NCBI GenBank assembly: GCA_016195085.1
Contig: JACQAG010000085.1
Location: 1-51,990, forward strand
DNA from: Pseudomonadota bacterium
GTDB lineage: Bacteria; Pseudomonadota; Alphaproteobacteria; SHVZ01
Reading direction: 5' to 3'
Length of the DNA stretch: 51,990 nucleotides
Positions within the stretch are counted from its first letter, which is position 1; every line of letters begins with the position of its first letter. A program made the translations under genes and the position numbers. Shown in pieces: positions 41,943 through 48,625 of this stretch. The notes under the pieces were generated by a model, which was given only the letters and a program-made list of their open reading frames with translations, was not told the DNA's origin and did not search any database.

Positions 41943-44726
41943 ATGGCCAAGAAGCCAGCCGCCGGTAAGACCGTCGAGGCGCTCAAGCACGACGAGGCCA
42001 AGCGCAAGAACATCCCGACGGCGGAGTACCAATCGGTCCTACAAAAGGAGCAGGAGAATCCTGTCCGCATCGCCTATGAGCGGCGCAACCGAGACCTCGA
42101 TCCTCAGTTCGTTTGGCGAGGCAAGGATGAGAAGGACTGGAGCGACCTCGTCGTTCACGCCCCGCCGCTCTACATTCAGGAAAAAGTCCACCCCAAGGTG
42201 CTGATCGACGACCTGCTGCGCCAGACGAAGGAGCGTGCGCACGAGTCCGGCGAACTCACCCCGGATTTGTTCGCGGACTTCAACGGCATCCCGAAGGATG
42301 TGGATAAGACTGAGTTCTATCAACACGACCAGAATTGGTCGAACCGCATGATCCTCGGCGACTCCCTGCAGGTAATGGCGAGCCTTGCCGAGCGCGAGGG
42401 CCTGCGAGGTAAGGTGCAGTGCATCTATCTCGATCCGCCATACGGCATTAAGTTCAACAGCAATTTCCAGTGGTCAACGACCAGCCGGGACGTGAAGGAC
42501 GGCAATTTTAGCCACATCACCCGCGAACCGGAGCAGGTCAAAGCCTTCCGCGACACGTGGCGCGACGGCATCCACAGCTACCTCACCTACCTCCGCGACC
42601 GCTTCACCGTCGCTCGTGACCTACTCACTGAGTCGGGCTCCATCTTCGTGCAGATTGGTGCTGAAAACGTCCACCGCGTGCGGGCCGTCATGGATGAGGT
42701 GTTTGGAGACAGCAACCATATTGCGACCATCAGTTTCCAAAAAACGGGCTCGACCGATCAGTCACTTGTGCCGCAAACGGTGGACTATCTTCTCGTCTTC
42801 GCGAAGGGCATTGAGAACGTCAAATATCGGCAGCTCTACCTGGAAAGGGCTCGTGGAACTCTTGCCCTGGAAAGGTATGACACGGTTTTGGAGGACGACG
42901 GTTCAATTCGACCGATCACGCGAGATGAAGTGGCGAAAAACGAACTCGTGGGGAAGGGTTTTCGTGCCCAACTGACTTCACTTACAAGTGCTCGGCCTGC
43001 CGGCGAAGGGGACTTACGTGAGTTTACCTTTAACGGCATCTCATACTCACCTGGTGCGGGCACGTTCAAGAGTGATCTTGAAGGATTGCGCCGCCTTGCA
43101 GCCGCGGGACGTGCTCGACCCGCCGGTCGCACGCTCCGCTACCTTCGTCGCGTCGATGATTTTCCGGTCGTGCCGATAAATGACCGATGGGAGTCTGTGC
43201 AGCTTGGAACTGGATTAACCTATGTCGTGCAAACGAGCACCAAGGTCATTGAGCGTTGCATCCTCATGGCAACCGACCCCGGCGACCTCGTGCTCGACCC
43301 GACCTGCGGTTCTGGTACCACCGCCACTGTGGCAGAGCAATGGGGCCGCCGCTGGATCACGATTGACACCTCGCGGGTGGCGTTGGCGCTGGCGCGCGCT
43401 CGAATCATGGGTGCACGCTATCCATTTTATCTACTAGCTGATTCCCGCGAGGGTCAGATCAAGGAAGCCGAAGTCATTCGTACCGCGCCGTCCTCACAGG
43501 TGGTACGTGGCAACATCCGTCACGGCTTCGTCTACGAGCGCGTGCCGCATATCACCCTTAAGTCGATCACCAACAACGCTGAGATTGACGTCATCTGGGG
43601 AACTTGGCAGGTGGAGTTGGGGCCGTTGCGTGAAAAGCTGAACGTCGCACTCAAGCAGCGGTGGCAGGAATGGGAAATCCCCCACGATGGCGACGCCAAA
43701 TGGTCCGCTTCTGCAAAGAAGCTGCACGCTGATTGGTGGCAAGCGCGCGTCGGCAGGCAAAAGGAGATCGACGCTTCGATCACTGCCAAGGCGGACTTCG
43801 AATACCTCTATGATAGACCCTACGAGGATCGGAGAAAGGTGCGAGTAGCTGGACCGTTCACGGTCGAGAGCCTATCACCGCATCGCGTACTTGGGGTTGA
43901 TGAGAACGACGAGTTAATCGATGGCCTGGCTGATCCCGGCAACGACTACGGCGCCAAGCAGAGCTTTCCTCAAATGATCCTCGAAAATCTCAAGACCTCA
44001 GGCGTCCAGCAGGCGCACAAGGAAGACCGGATCACTTTCACCGCACTCACCCCTTGGCCGGGCGAGCTAGTGTGTGCCGAAGGCCGCTACATTGAGGGCG
44101 ACGCGGAGAAACGCGCCGCTATCTTCATCGGCCCGGAGTTTGGCACCGTCACACGCCCCGACTTGGTGGCTACCGCCCGCGAAGCGGGCGATGCGAATTT
44201 CGACGTTCTGATCGCCTGCGCATTCAACTACGAGGCCCACGCAACCGAATTCAGCAAGCTTGGCCGCATACCCGTGCTTAAGGCACGGATGAACGCTGAT
44301 TTGCACATGGCTGAAGACCTCAAGAACACCGGCAAGGGCAACCTCTTTGTCATTTTCGGAGAGCCGGACATCACGATCCTGCCCGCCGACGGCGGCAAGC
44401 TGCGGGTGAAGGTCAACGGCGTTGATGTCTTCCACCCCAATACCGGAGAGGTCCGTAGCGATGGGCCGGATGGGATCGCCTGCTGGTTCATCGACACCGA
44501 CTACAACGAGGAGAGCTTCTTCGTTCGCCATGCTTATTTCCTGGGCGCGAACGATCCTTATGGTGCGCTCAAGACCACACTTAAGGCCGAGATCGATCAA
44601 GAAGCCTGGGCCACACTCAACAGCGATACCTCTCGCGCCTTCGACAAGCCCAAATCGGGGCGCATTGCCGTCAAGGTGATCAACCACCTTGGCGATGAGG
44701 TAATGAAGGTATTCGCGGTCAAATAG
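41943..44726 (+). CDS. Site-specific DNA methyltransferase (type III Mod-like)
   Basis: 927 residues. The catalytic motif IV DPPYGIKF (about 165) precedes the SAM-binding LDPTCGSGTTA (about 450), the beta-class order expected of N6-adenine or N4-cytosine methyltransferases. The roughly 280 residues between hold the likely target-recognition region. Beyond residue 520 there is a long C-terminal extension that probably contacts the Res subunit. The ATG at 41943 is used; the frame is open further upstream only inside the res gene. Translationally coupled to res. Confidence 0.93.
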   Translation: MAKKPAAGKTVEALKHDEAKRKNIPTAEYQSVLQKEQENPVRIAYERRNRDLDPQFVWRGKDEKDWSDLVVHAPPLYIQEKVHPKVLIDDLLRQTKERAHESGELTPDLFADFNGIPKDVDKTEFYQHDQNWSNRMILGDSLQVMASLAEREGLRGKVQCIYLDPPYGIKFNSNFQWSTTSRDVKDGNFSHITREPEQVKAFRDTWRDGIHSYLTYLRDRFTVARDLLTESGSIFVQIGAENVHRVRAVMDEVFGDSNHIATISFQKTGSTDQSLVPQTVDYLLVFAKGIENVKYRQLYLERARGTLALERYDTVLEDDGSIRPITRDEVAKNELVGKGFRAQLTSLTSARPAGEGDLREFTFNGISYSPGAGTFKSDLEGLRRLAAAGRARPAGRTLRYLRRVDDFPVVPINDRWESVQLGTGLTYVVQTSTKVIERCILMATDPGDLVLDPTCGSGTTATVAEQWGRRWITIDTSRVALALARARIMGARYPFYLLADSREGQIKEAEVIRTAPSSQVVRGNIRHGFVYERVPHITLKSITNNAEIDVIWGTWQVELGPLREKLNVALKQRWQEWEIPHDGDAKWSASAKKLHADWWQARVGRQKEIDASITAKADFEYLYDRPYEDRRKVRVAGPFTVESLSPHRVLGVDENDELIDGLADPGNDYGAKQSFPQMILENLKTSGVQQAHKEDRITFTALTPWPGELVCAEGRYIEGDAEKRAAIFIGPEFGTVTRPDLVATAREAGDANFDVLIACAFNYEAHATEFSKLGRIPVLKARMNADLHMAEDLKNTGKGNLFVIFGEPDITILPADGGKLRVKVNGVDVFHPNTGEVRSDGPDGIACWFIDTDYNEESFFVRHAYFLGANDPYGALKTTLKAEIDQEAWATLNSDTSRAFDKPKSGRIAVKVINHLGDEVMKVFAVK

Positions 44727-44743
44727 CCCATATCCTTCTGTCT

Positions 44744-44770
44744 ACCAATGCAACGCCGTCGGCGGCGAGC
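44744..44770 (-). other. Fragment of the DUF4337-like gene 3' end
   Basis: CTACCAATGCAACGCCGTCGG and following bases match the last codons of the DUF4337-like gene at 48626. It lies exactly at the left end of the 453-base direct repeat. Confidence 0.6.
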
Positions 44771-44825
44771 GCCCAGCCGCGCCAGCGACATCCGATGCCG
44801 CCTTTGGGACGGTAGAGAGCGCAGC

Positions 44826-45164
44826 CTATGCCGACACCGGATAGCGGATGACCGGTGTCGCTGCTTTGCTGCCGGAAGGTTTCACCACAATGTCGATCTC
44901 GCAGCCCAAGCGGCTCAGCACACGCATGATGCGATCCACCGACACATCGCGAAATTGCCCTTTGAGCACCCGTGAAACGTCGGGCTGGCTGAACCCGGTC
45001 AGGCGGGCGACATCGGTTTGAGTCAGCTTCCGTCCGCGGATGATGTCGTGCATCCGGCTGACGAGTTGGGCCTTCAACAGATGCGTGTCGGGGTCGGCAT
45101 AGCCGAGGTCAGCGAAAAGATTGCCGCTGCCGCGCCGGATTGTCGCTCCAGCATGCTTTTTCAC
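44826..45164 (-). CDS. XRE-family antitoxin, toxin gene lost (copy A)
   Basis: 112 residues, nearly identical to the protein at 47151. Helix-turn-helix in KLTQTDVARLTGFSQPDVSRVL; C-terminal LGCEIDIVVKPSGS. The start codon is GTG, not the ATG of its twin, still within a GTGA overlap with the toxin stop. Only about 20 toxin codons survive upstream (45161-45223) before the sequence switches to AbiEii. It is therefore an orphan antitoxin, though possibly still able to protect against the intact toxin at 47486. Confidence 0.9.
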   Translation of the reverse strand: MKKHAGATIRRGSGNLFADLGYADPDTHLLKAQLVSRMHDIIRGRKLTQTDVARLTGFSQPDVSRVLKGQFRDVSVDRIMRVLSRLGCEIDIVVKPSGSKAATPVIRYPVSA

Positions 45165-45223
45165 TTCTTCTCCACCTCCTTGCGGGCCTTGTAATCTTGC
45201 TCAGCGATTTTCAATCGCCGCTT
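45161..45223 (-). pseudogene. 3' remnant of a RelE/HigB-type toxin gene
   Basis: In the toxin reading frame this encodes RRLKIAEQDYKARKEVEKK and a stop, matching the C-terminus of the intact toxin at 47486. The rest of the gene is missing. The last 23 bases overlap the end of the AbiEii gene, read in another frame. Confidence 0.9.
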
Positions 45224-46118
45224 TGACCAAACGCTCGCATGCGGCCAGACCCTGTTCGAAGGTGATCATCTCATCTGGGGCGGCGAACGAAACCTGCGGC
45301 ACGAAATCCGCATACTCCTTCGCCCATAGCGCGTCGCCGCGCAAGCGATCAAGCATCCCCTCGAGGCGGGCGGCAATGTCTGGCGGAACCTCATTGCCAG
45401 CGCGGACGCTATCGGCATCCGCCACTCGACGGGCGAGGTCCGCAAAGCCTGGCGCTCCCATGGCGCGCGCCTCTAGCGCCGCGAGGTCGTGGATATGGCG
45501 GACGACAGTCGGGTCGTCATCTTGTGTCCCGCGCTTGCGCGTGTAGACGCGCCAAGCCAATGCGCTGAGCTTGTCAGCCGCCGTTTCGATCGGATCGACG
45601 CAAGCGAGGCTTGGCACCTCGGCCGGACTATTCTGGGCTTCGGCAATGAGGGAGCTGATAGGGCGGTCAATCGATGCAAGCAACGCCGGCCGAAGCGTCA
45701 TCTCCAGTTTGATGTGAGGGCGAAATCCTTGCACCGCGCCGAATTGCGCCGGGTAGGCCAGATCGACCGAAAAGAACAGGCTGCTATTGCCAACGAGTGG
45801 TTTGCCGAGCTGTTCGAAGCCGGCGCCAGCGAGAGATTTGAGAATCTTGTCACGAAAGGAACTGCGCTCCCGACCCTCCTGTGCGCGGCTTGCAGCCGCG
45901 GGCATCGCCACCTTGAAATCAATGTCCTCGGAGAAGCGCTCGATCAGTCCCCAACCTTTTGAGAGGGAAGTCCCACCGGAGAACGCGGGCACGGCGCCGC
46001 CATGATTCATCGCAGCGATGACGCCAAGCGCCTGTACGACGTGCCAGTCCTTTTCGATCAAGCCTTCATCGATGGCGCGCTCGGCCGCGAGTTTTTCAAC
46101 GAGGCGCCGGTCCAGCAC
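45201..46118 (-). CDS. abiEii: AbiEii-type nucleotidyltransferase toxin
   Basis: 305 residues. The family motif FSGGTSLSKGWGLIERFSEDIDF (about 46-68) holds the GGTS and D-x-D catalytic residues, and KLSALAWRV with HIHDLAAL lies near residues 188-215, as in AbiEii/AbiGii toxins, which stop translation by adding nucleotides to tRNA. The final eight or so codons come from the toxin remnant described at 45161, so the C-terminus has been replaced by fusion. Its start overlaps AbiEi by 23 bases. Confidence 0.92.
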   Translation of the reverse strand: MLDRRLVEKLAAERAIDEGLIEKDWHVVQALGVIAAMNHGGAVPAFSGGTSLSKGWGLIERFSEDIDFKVAMPAAASRAQEGRERSSFRDKILKSLAGAGFEQLGKPLVGNSSLFFSVDLAYPAQFGAVQGFRPHIKLEMTLRPALLASIDRPISSLIAEAQNSPAEVPSLACVDPIETAADKLSALAWRVYTRKRGTQDDDPTVVRHIHDLAALEARAMGAPGFADLARRVADADSVRAGNEVPPDIAARLEGMLDRLRGDALWAKEYADFVPQVSFAAPDEMITFEQGLAACERLVKAAIENR

Positions 46119-46518
46119 GCTCGAAGCTCAGATAGGTTCCGTTGTAGCCGATGCGTCGGCGTACACGCCGCCCGACGGCAACGGTGCGTCCCGAGGAAAC
46201 TTGCGTCGTAAGGCCCGCTGTATTCGCTTGTTCAAGGCGCGTTGGGCTCGTATCGATTCCAAGCCGTCCCAGAGCTTCGTTTCCGAGCGCGCGTAGACCT
46301 TTCACAGGCGTAGGCTTGCCACTGAAGGGCGACGGTGAGGCGCGGGTATAGAGCCCGTAGCCAAGTTTCACGAGCCGGCCCTTGCGAACGAGACCGCGCA
46401 GCGCCCGGCCCACTTGGTCGTAACCGCCAAGGTCCCGGAAGTCGTCGCGCAGAAACACATCGCCCCGCTTGCGGGCAATTCGCTGAGCTACACGGGATTC
46501 CAAGTTTTCAGGCTTCAT
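46096..46518 (-). CDS. abiEi: AbiEi/DUF6088-type antitoxin
   Basis: 140 residues from ATG 46518. An N-terminal winged-helix pattern (DVFLRDDFRDLGGYDQVGRALRGLVRKGRLVKLGYGLYTRA) matches the antitoxin/repressor of type IV AbiE systems. An in-frame ATG at 46545 lies inside the operator, just downstream of the proposed -10, so the downstream ATG is preferred. It ends within the first codons of AbiEii. Confidence 0.88.
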   Translation of the reverse strand: MKPENLESRVAQRIARKRGDVFLRDDFRDLGGYDQVGRALRGLVRKGRLVKLGYGLYTRASPSPFSGKPTPVKGLRALGNEALGRLGIDTSPTRLEQANTAGLTTQVSSGRTVAVGRRVRRRIGYNGTYLSFERAGPAPR

Positions 46519-46529
46519 GGTTCCATCTC

Positions 46530-46562
46530 TGTCAAGATACGACATTGGAAGACGAATTTCAA
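46530..46562 (-). promoter_or_regulatory. AbiE promoter with palindromic operator
   Basis: Minus strand -35 TTGAAA (46562-46557), 17-base spacer, -10 TATCTT (46539-46534). The -10 sits within the palindrome TGTC-N7-GACA (TGTCAAGATACGACA, 46530-46544 on the plus strand). A second copy, TGTCAAAATACGACA, is at 46622-46636. AbiEi antitoxins repress their own promoters, so these are likely its binding sites. Confidence 0.65.
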
Positions 46563-46621
46563 TGGAATATCAATTTACTATCTATACCGCTGATTCAGAA
46601 CGAAAGCGTTCGCACCGTGCT

Positions 46622-46636
46622 TGTCAAAATACGACA
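46622..46636. promoter_or_regulatory. Second AbiE operator-like site
   Basis: TGTCAAAATACGACA, differing at one base from the operator at 46530-46544 and 92 bases away. On the minus strand it contains TTGACA, which could serve as a -35 box, but no matching -10 was found. Confidence 0.5.
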
Positions 46637-46679
46637 TGACGCGAGCCGGCTTTTCTCATCCGCGGAAGCGTAGACACCC

Positions 46680-46958
46680 CTACCAATGCAGCGCCATCGG
46701 CGCCGCCCAGCCCAAGACGGCGAAAGCCGCACCGACCAGCCCCAAGCCACCGGCGGCAAATGCGAGCCACAAGGCGCCGGTGATGACGGCGGCCGAGGCC
46801 AGCACGATGCCGAGCTGGAACGCGCTGGAGCCGATCTCGAAATTGTGGTCGGCGGCGAGTGCCTTGTCGCGCAAGGCTTCGGCCTGCTTGGCGCGGTCCG
46901 CCAGCTCCTTCCTTCCTTCGCCGGTCGCGGGCTCGCTGTCGGTGCGGGCGATCGTCAA
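46680..46958 (-). pseudogene. 5'-truncated copy of the DUF4337-like membrane protein gene
   Basis: Corresponds to the last 90 or so codons of the gene at 48626, including both C-terminal hydrophobic segments and the ending ALHW. Similarity stops at GGGCGATCGTC (about 46960), where an unrelated AT-rich sequence begins. An in-frame ATG at 46956-46958 would allow a 92-residue product, but without the N-terminal helix and coiled region of the parent. Confidence 0.85.
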
Positions 46959-46989
46959 GGGCGTGATACGGCGTTTATACCGAGTTTAT

Positions 46990-47029
46990 CCATTTATACC
47001 TGGAATCAAGTATAACCGTATATAAATGG
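46990..47029. promoter_or_regulatory. AT-rich operator-like inverted repeat
   Basis: CCATTTATA (46990-46998) and TATAAATGG (47021-47029) form a perfect 9-base inverted repeat; further TTTATACC and GTATATAAA motifs lie around it between 46970 and 47035. Composition contrasts sharply with the flanks. It could be the promoter of a lost module. The remaining gap to 47095 shows only a DUF4337 tail fragment near 47072. Confidence 0.45.
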
Positions 47030-47095
47030 GTACACATGCTCGCGCTGGCCAATGCCGGCGTTCAGCGACCTCCTACCAATGCGGCGCACGTCTTT

Positions 47096-47548
47096 GCCCA
47101 GCCGCGCCAGCGACATCCGATGCCGCCTTTGGGACGGTAGAGAGCGCAGCCTATGCCGGCACCGGATAGCGGATGACCGGTGTCGCTGCTTTGCTGCCGG
47201 AAGGTTTCACCACAATGTCGATCTCGCAGCCTAAGCGGCTCAGCACACGCATGATGCGATCGACCGACACATCGCGAAATTGCCCTTTGAGCACACGTGA
47301 AACGTCAGGCTGGCTGAACCCTGTCAGGCGGGCGACTTCGGTTTGAGTCAGCTTCCGTCCGCGGATGATGTCGTGCATCCGGCTGACGAGCTGGGCCTTC
47401 AACAGATGCGTGTCGGGGTCGGCATAGCCGAGGTCGGCGAAAAGATTGCCGCTGCCGCGCCGGATGGTCGCTTCAGCATTCTTCTTCATTTCTTTTTCGC
47501 CTCCTTGCGGGCCTTGCAATCCTGCTCGGCGATCTTCAAGCGCCGCTC
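47096..47548. repeat. Direct repeat copy B (XRE gene plus toxin 3' part)
   Basis: Pairs with 44771-45223 (offset 2,325). Here the toxin gene continues intact beyond the right end of the repeat, so this is the parental arrangement. Confidence 0.92.
47151..47489 (-). CDS. XRE-family antitoxin of a RelE/HigB-type module (copy B)
   Basis: 112 residues, ATG at 47489 overlapping the toxin stop (ATGA). Helix-turn-helix KLTQTEVARLTGFSQPDVSRVL and C-terminal IDIVVKPSGSKAATP. It differs from copy A at a handful of residues only. Together with the upstream toxin it forms a complete COG4679-type toxin/XRE module. Confidence 0.93.
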   Translation of the reverse strand: MKKNAEATIRRGSGNLFADLGYADPDTHLLKAQLVSRMHDIIRGRKLTQTEVARLTGFSQPDVSRVLKGQFRDVSVDRIMRVLSRLGCEIDIVVKPSGSKAATPVIRYPVPA

Positions 47549-47848
47549 GATGAGTGAGAGATCCTCCTTGGGCGTCTTGATGCCTTTCCGCGACTTCTTC
47601 TGAAAGGCATGCAGCACGTAAATCGCCCGGTCGAACCTGACCGTATAAACGGCGCGGTAAGCATCGCCACGATGATCTTCGACGATCTCGATCACTCCGG
47701 CCCCGCCGAATCCCTTGAGCGGCTTGGCCTGGTCGGACATGCCGCCGATCTGCGCCTGGTACAAGGCGAAGCCCATCACATCCTGAACCGGGTCAGGAAA
47801 CCTCCGATAGTCCTTGTAGCTCGAACCGATCCATTCAACGGGCTTCAC
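47486..47848 (-). CDS. RelE/HigB-type toxin (phage-derived Gp49-like family)
   Basis: 120 residues. The core FGGAGVIEIVEDHRGDAYRAVYTVRF and AIYVLHAFQKKSRKGIKTP is diagnostic of this phage-type RelE subfamily. The start codon is GTG at 47848, about ten bases after the predicted transcription start. The C-terminus is Lys/Arg-rich. The equivalent gene in direct repeat A is reduced to its last codons. Confidence 0.93.
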   Translation of the reverse strand: MKPVEWIGSSYKDYRRFPDPVQDVMGFALYQAQIGGMSDQAKPLKGFGGAGVIEIVEDHRGDAYRAVYTVRFDRAIYVLHAFQKKSRKGIKTPKEDLSLIERRLKIAEQDCKARKEAKKK

Positions 47849-47864
47849 TTATCCCGCACGAAGG

Positions 47865-47894
47865 GTATTATGGTGTTTTCACCATAAACGTCAA
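47865..47894 (-). promoter_or_regulatory. Promoter and operator of the copy B toxin/XRE module
   Basis: Minus strand -35 TTGACG (47894-47889), 18-base spacer, -10 TAATAC (47870-47865). The spacer holds a perfect 8-base inverted repeat, TTATGGTG-TTTT-CACCATAA (47868-47887 on the plus strand). Such placement fits antitoxin autorepression. Predicted +1 is about ten bases from the GTG start. Confidence 0.7.
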
Positions 47895-47925
47895 GCCGAA
47901 TCCGCGAAAGCTCTTAATTTCCATC

Positions 47926-47973
47926 GAGCTGGAGGGCGCTGGAGCCGATCTCGAAATTGTGGTCGGCGGCGAG
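47926..47973 (-). other. Internal fragment of the DUF4337-like gene
   Basis: 48 bases identical to 48758-48805 of the full gene (GAGCTGGAGGGCGCTGGAGC and onward). It lies just upstream of the copy B toxin promoter. The rest of the gap up to 48131 shows nothing recognisable apart from a short GGGAGCG-type inverted repeat near 48090-48110. Confidence 0.85.
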
Positions 47974-48131
47974 GGCCCGGTGGCACTCCGCATCGACGCG
48001 CGCCGGCAATCATCCTCGTTTCGACACCCCACCGCCCTAGGATCGGCTTAATCGGGCGGCACCCTCCGCTCACGCTTCGATGTGGTCGCTCCCCTCATCA
48101 GGGAGCGCCGGGCGACAGGGAGGTACCGGGA

Positions 48132-48587
48132 ATGCGTCACCTAGCGCTTGTTGCCATCCTCTTGGGAGTGGCGCTGACGGCCAACGCGCAGCAACCGCTG
48201 CCGACGCCAGAACAAGTTCAAGCGGCCGCTCAGGCCATCAAGGCTCTGCAGACGGCGCCCTCGACGGCGCTACCCTCGGCAGGGACTCCGAACGCCTCGC
48301 CCGAAGCGCTCTCGGCCAACGTCATGGGGGTGGCCACGCTCGCAAATTCCGCTGGAACCTACGGCTGGAATTATTTCGATAGCTGGTATTGCGGCGGCGC
48401 CGCCAGCTCTCACGGAAGCGTCTACTACATGGTCTTCACCGATGGTTCGATCATCTATTCATCGGACCCCGGCGAGGCAGCGATGTTTGCCTCGGCTTGC
48501 GCCGCAAGATCGTCGGTCTCCGTCCACGTCACCAGCATCAGCGGCAACGCCTTCGGCTGGGACGAGGCCAATTTCGCTCCGCGATGA
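48132..48587 (+). CDS. Secreted protein of unknown function
   Basis: 151 residues with a clear Sec signal peptide of about 20 residues (LVAILLGVALTANA before QQ). A low-complexity Ala/Pro/Ser linker (about 22-60) is followed by a compact domain with WNYFDSWYCGG and two Cys residues (about 87 and 122), which may form a disulfide. I do not recognise a family. A good ribosome site (GGGAGGTACC) precedes the ATG. It sits between the toxin/XRE module and the DUF4337-like gene, on the opposite strand to both. Confidence 0.7.
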   Translation: MRHLALVAILLGVALTANAQQPLPTPEQVQAAAQAIKALQTAPSTALPSAGTPNASPEALSANVMGVATLANSAGTYGWNYFDSWYCGGAASSHGSVYYMVFTDGSIIYSSDPGEAAMFASACAARSSVSVHVTSISGNAFGWDEANFAPR

Positions 48588-48625
48588 GCAAGCGAATCCC
48601 CCAACGGTCTAAACCATCGCCACCC

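Larger units (their letters stand above)
44771..45223. repeat. Direct repeat copy A (XRE gene plus toxin tail)
   Basis: Aligns without gaps to 47096-47548 at a constant offset of 2,325 bases, with only scattered substitutions. It includes an entire antitoxin gene, the last codons of the toxin gene and the 3' flank. Similarity stops abruptly at CGCCGCT on the right, where the AbiEii gene body begins. Confidence 0.92.
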
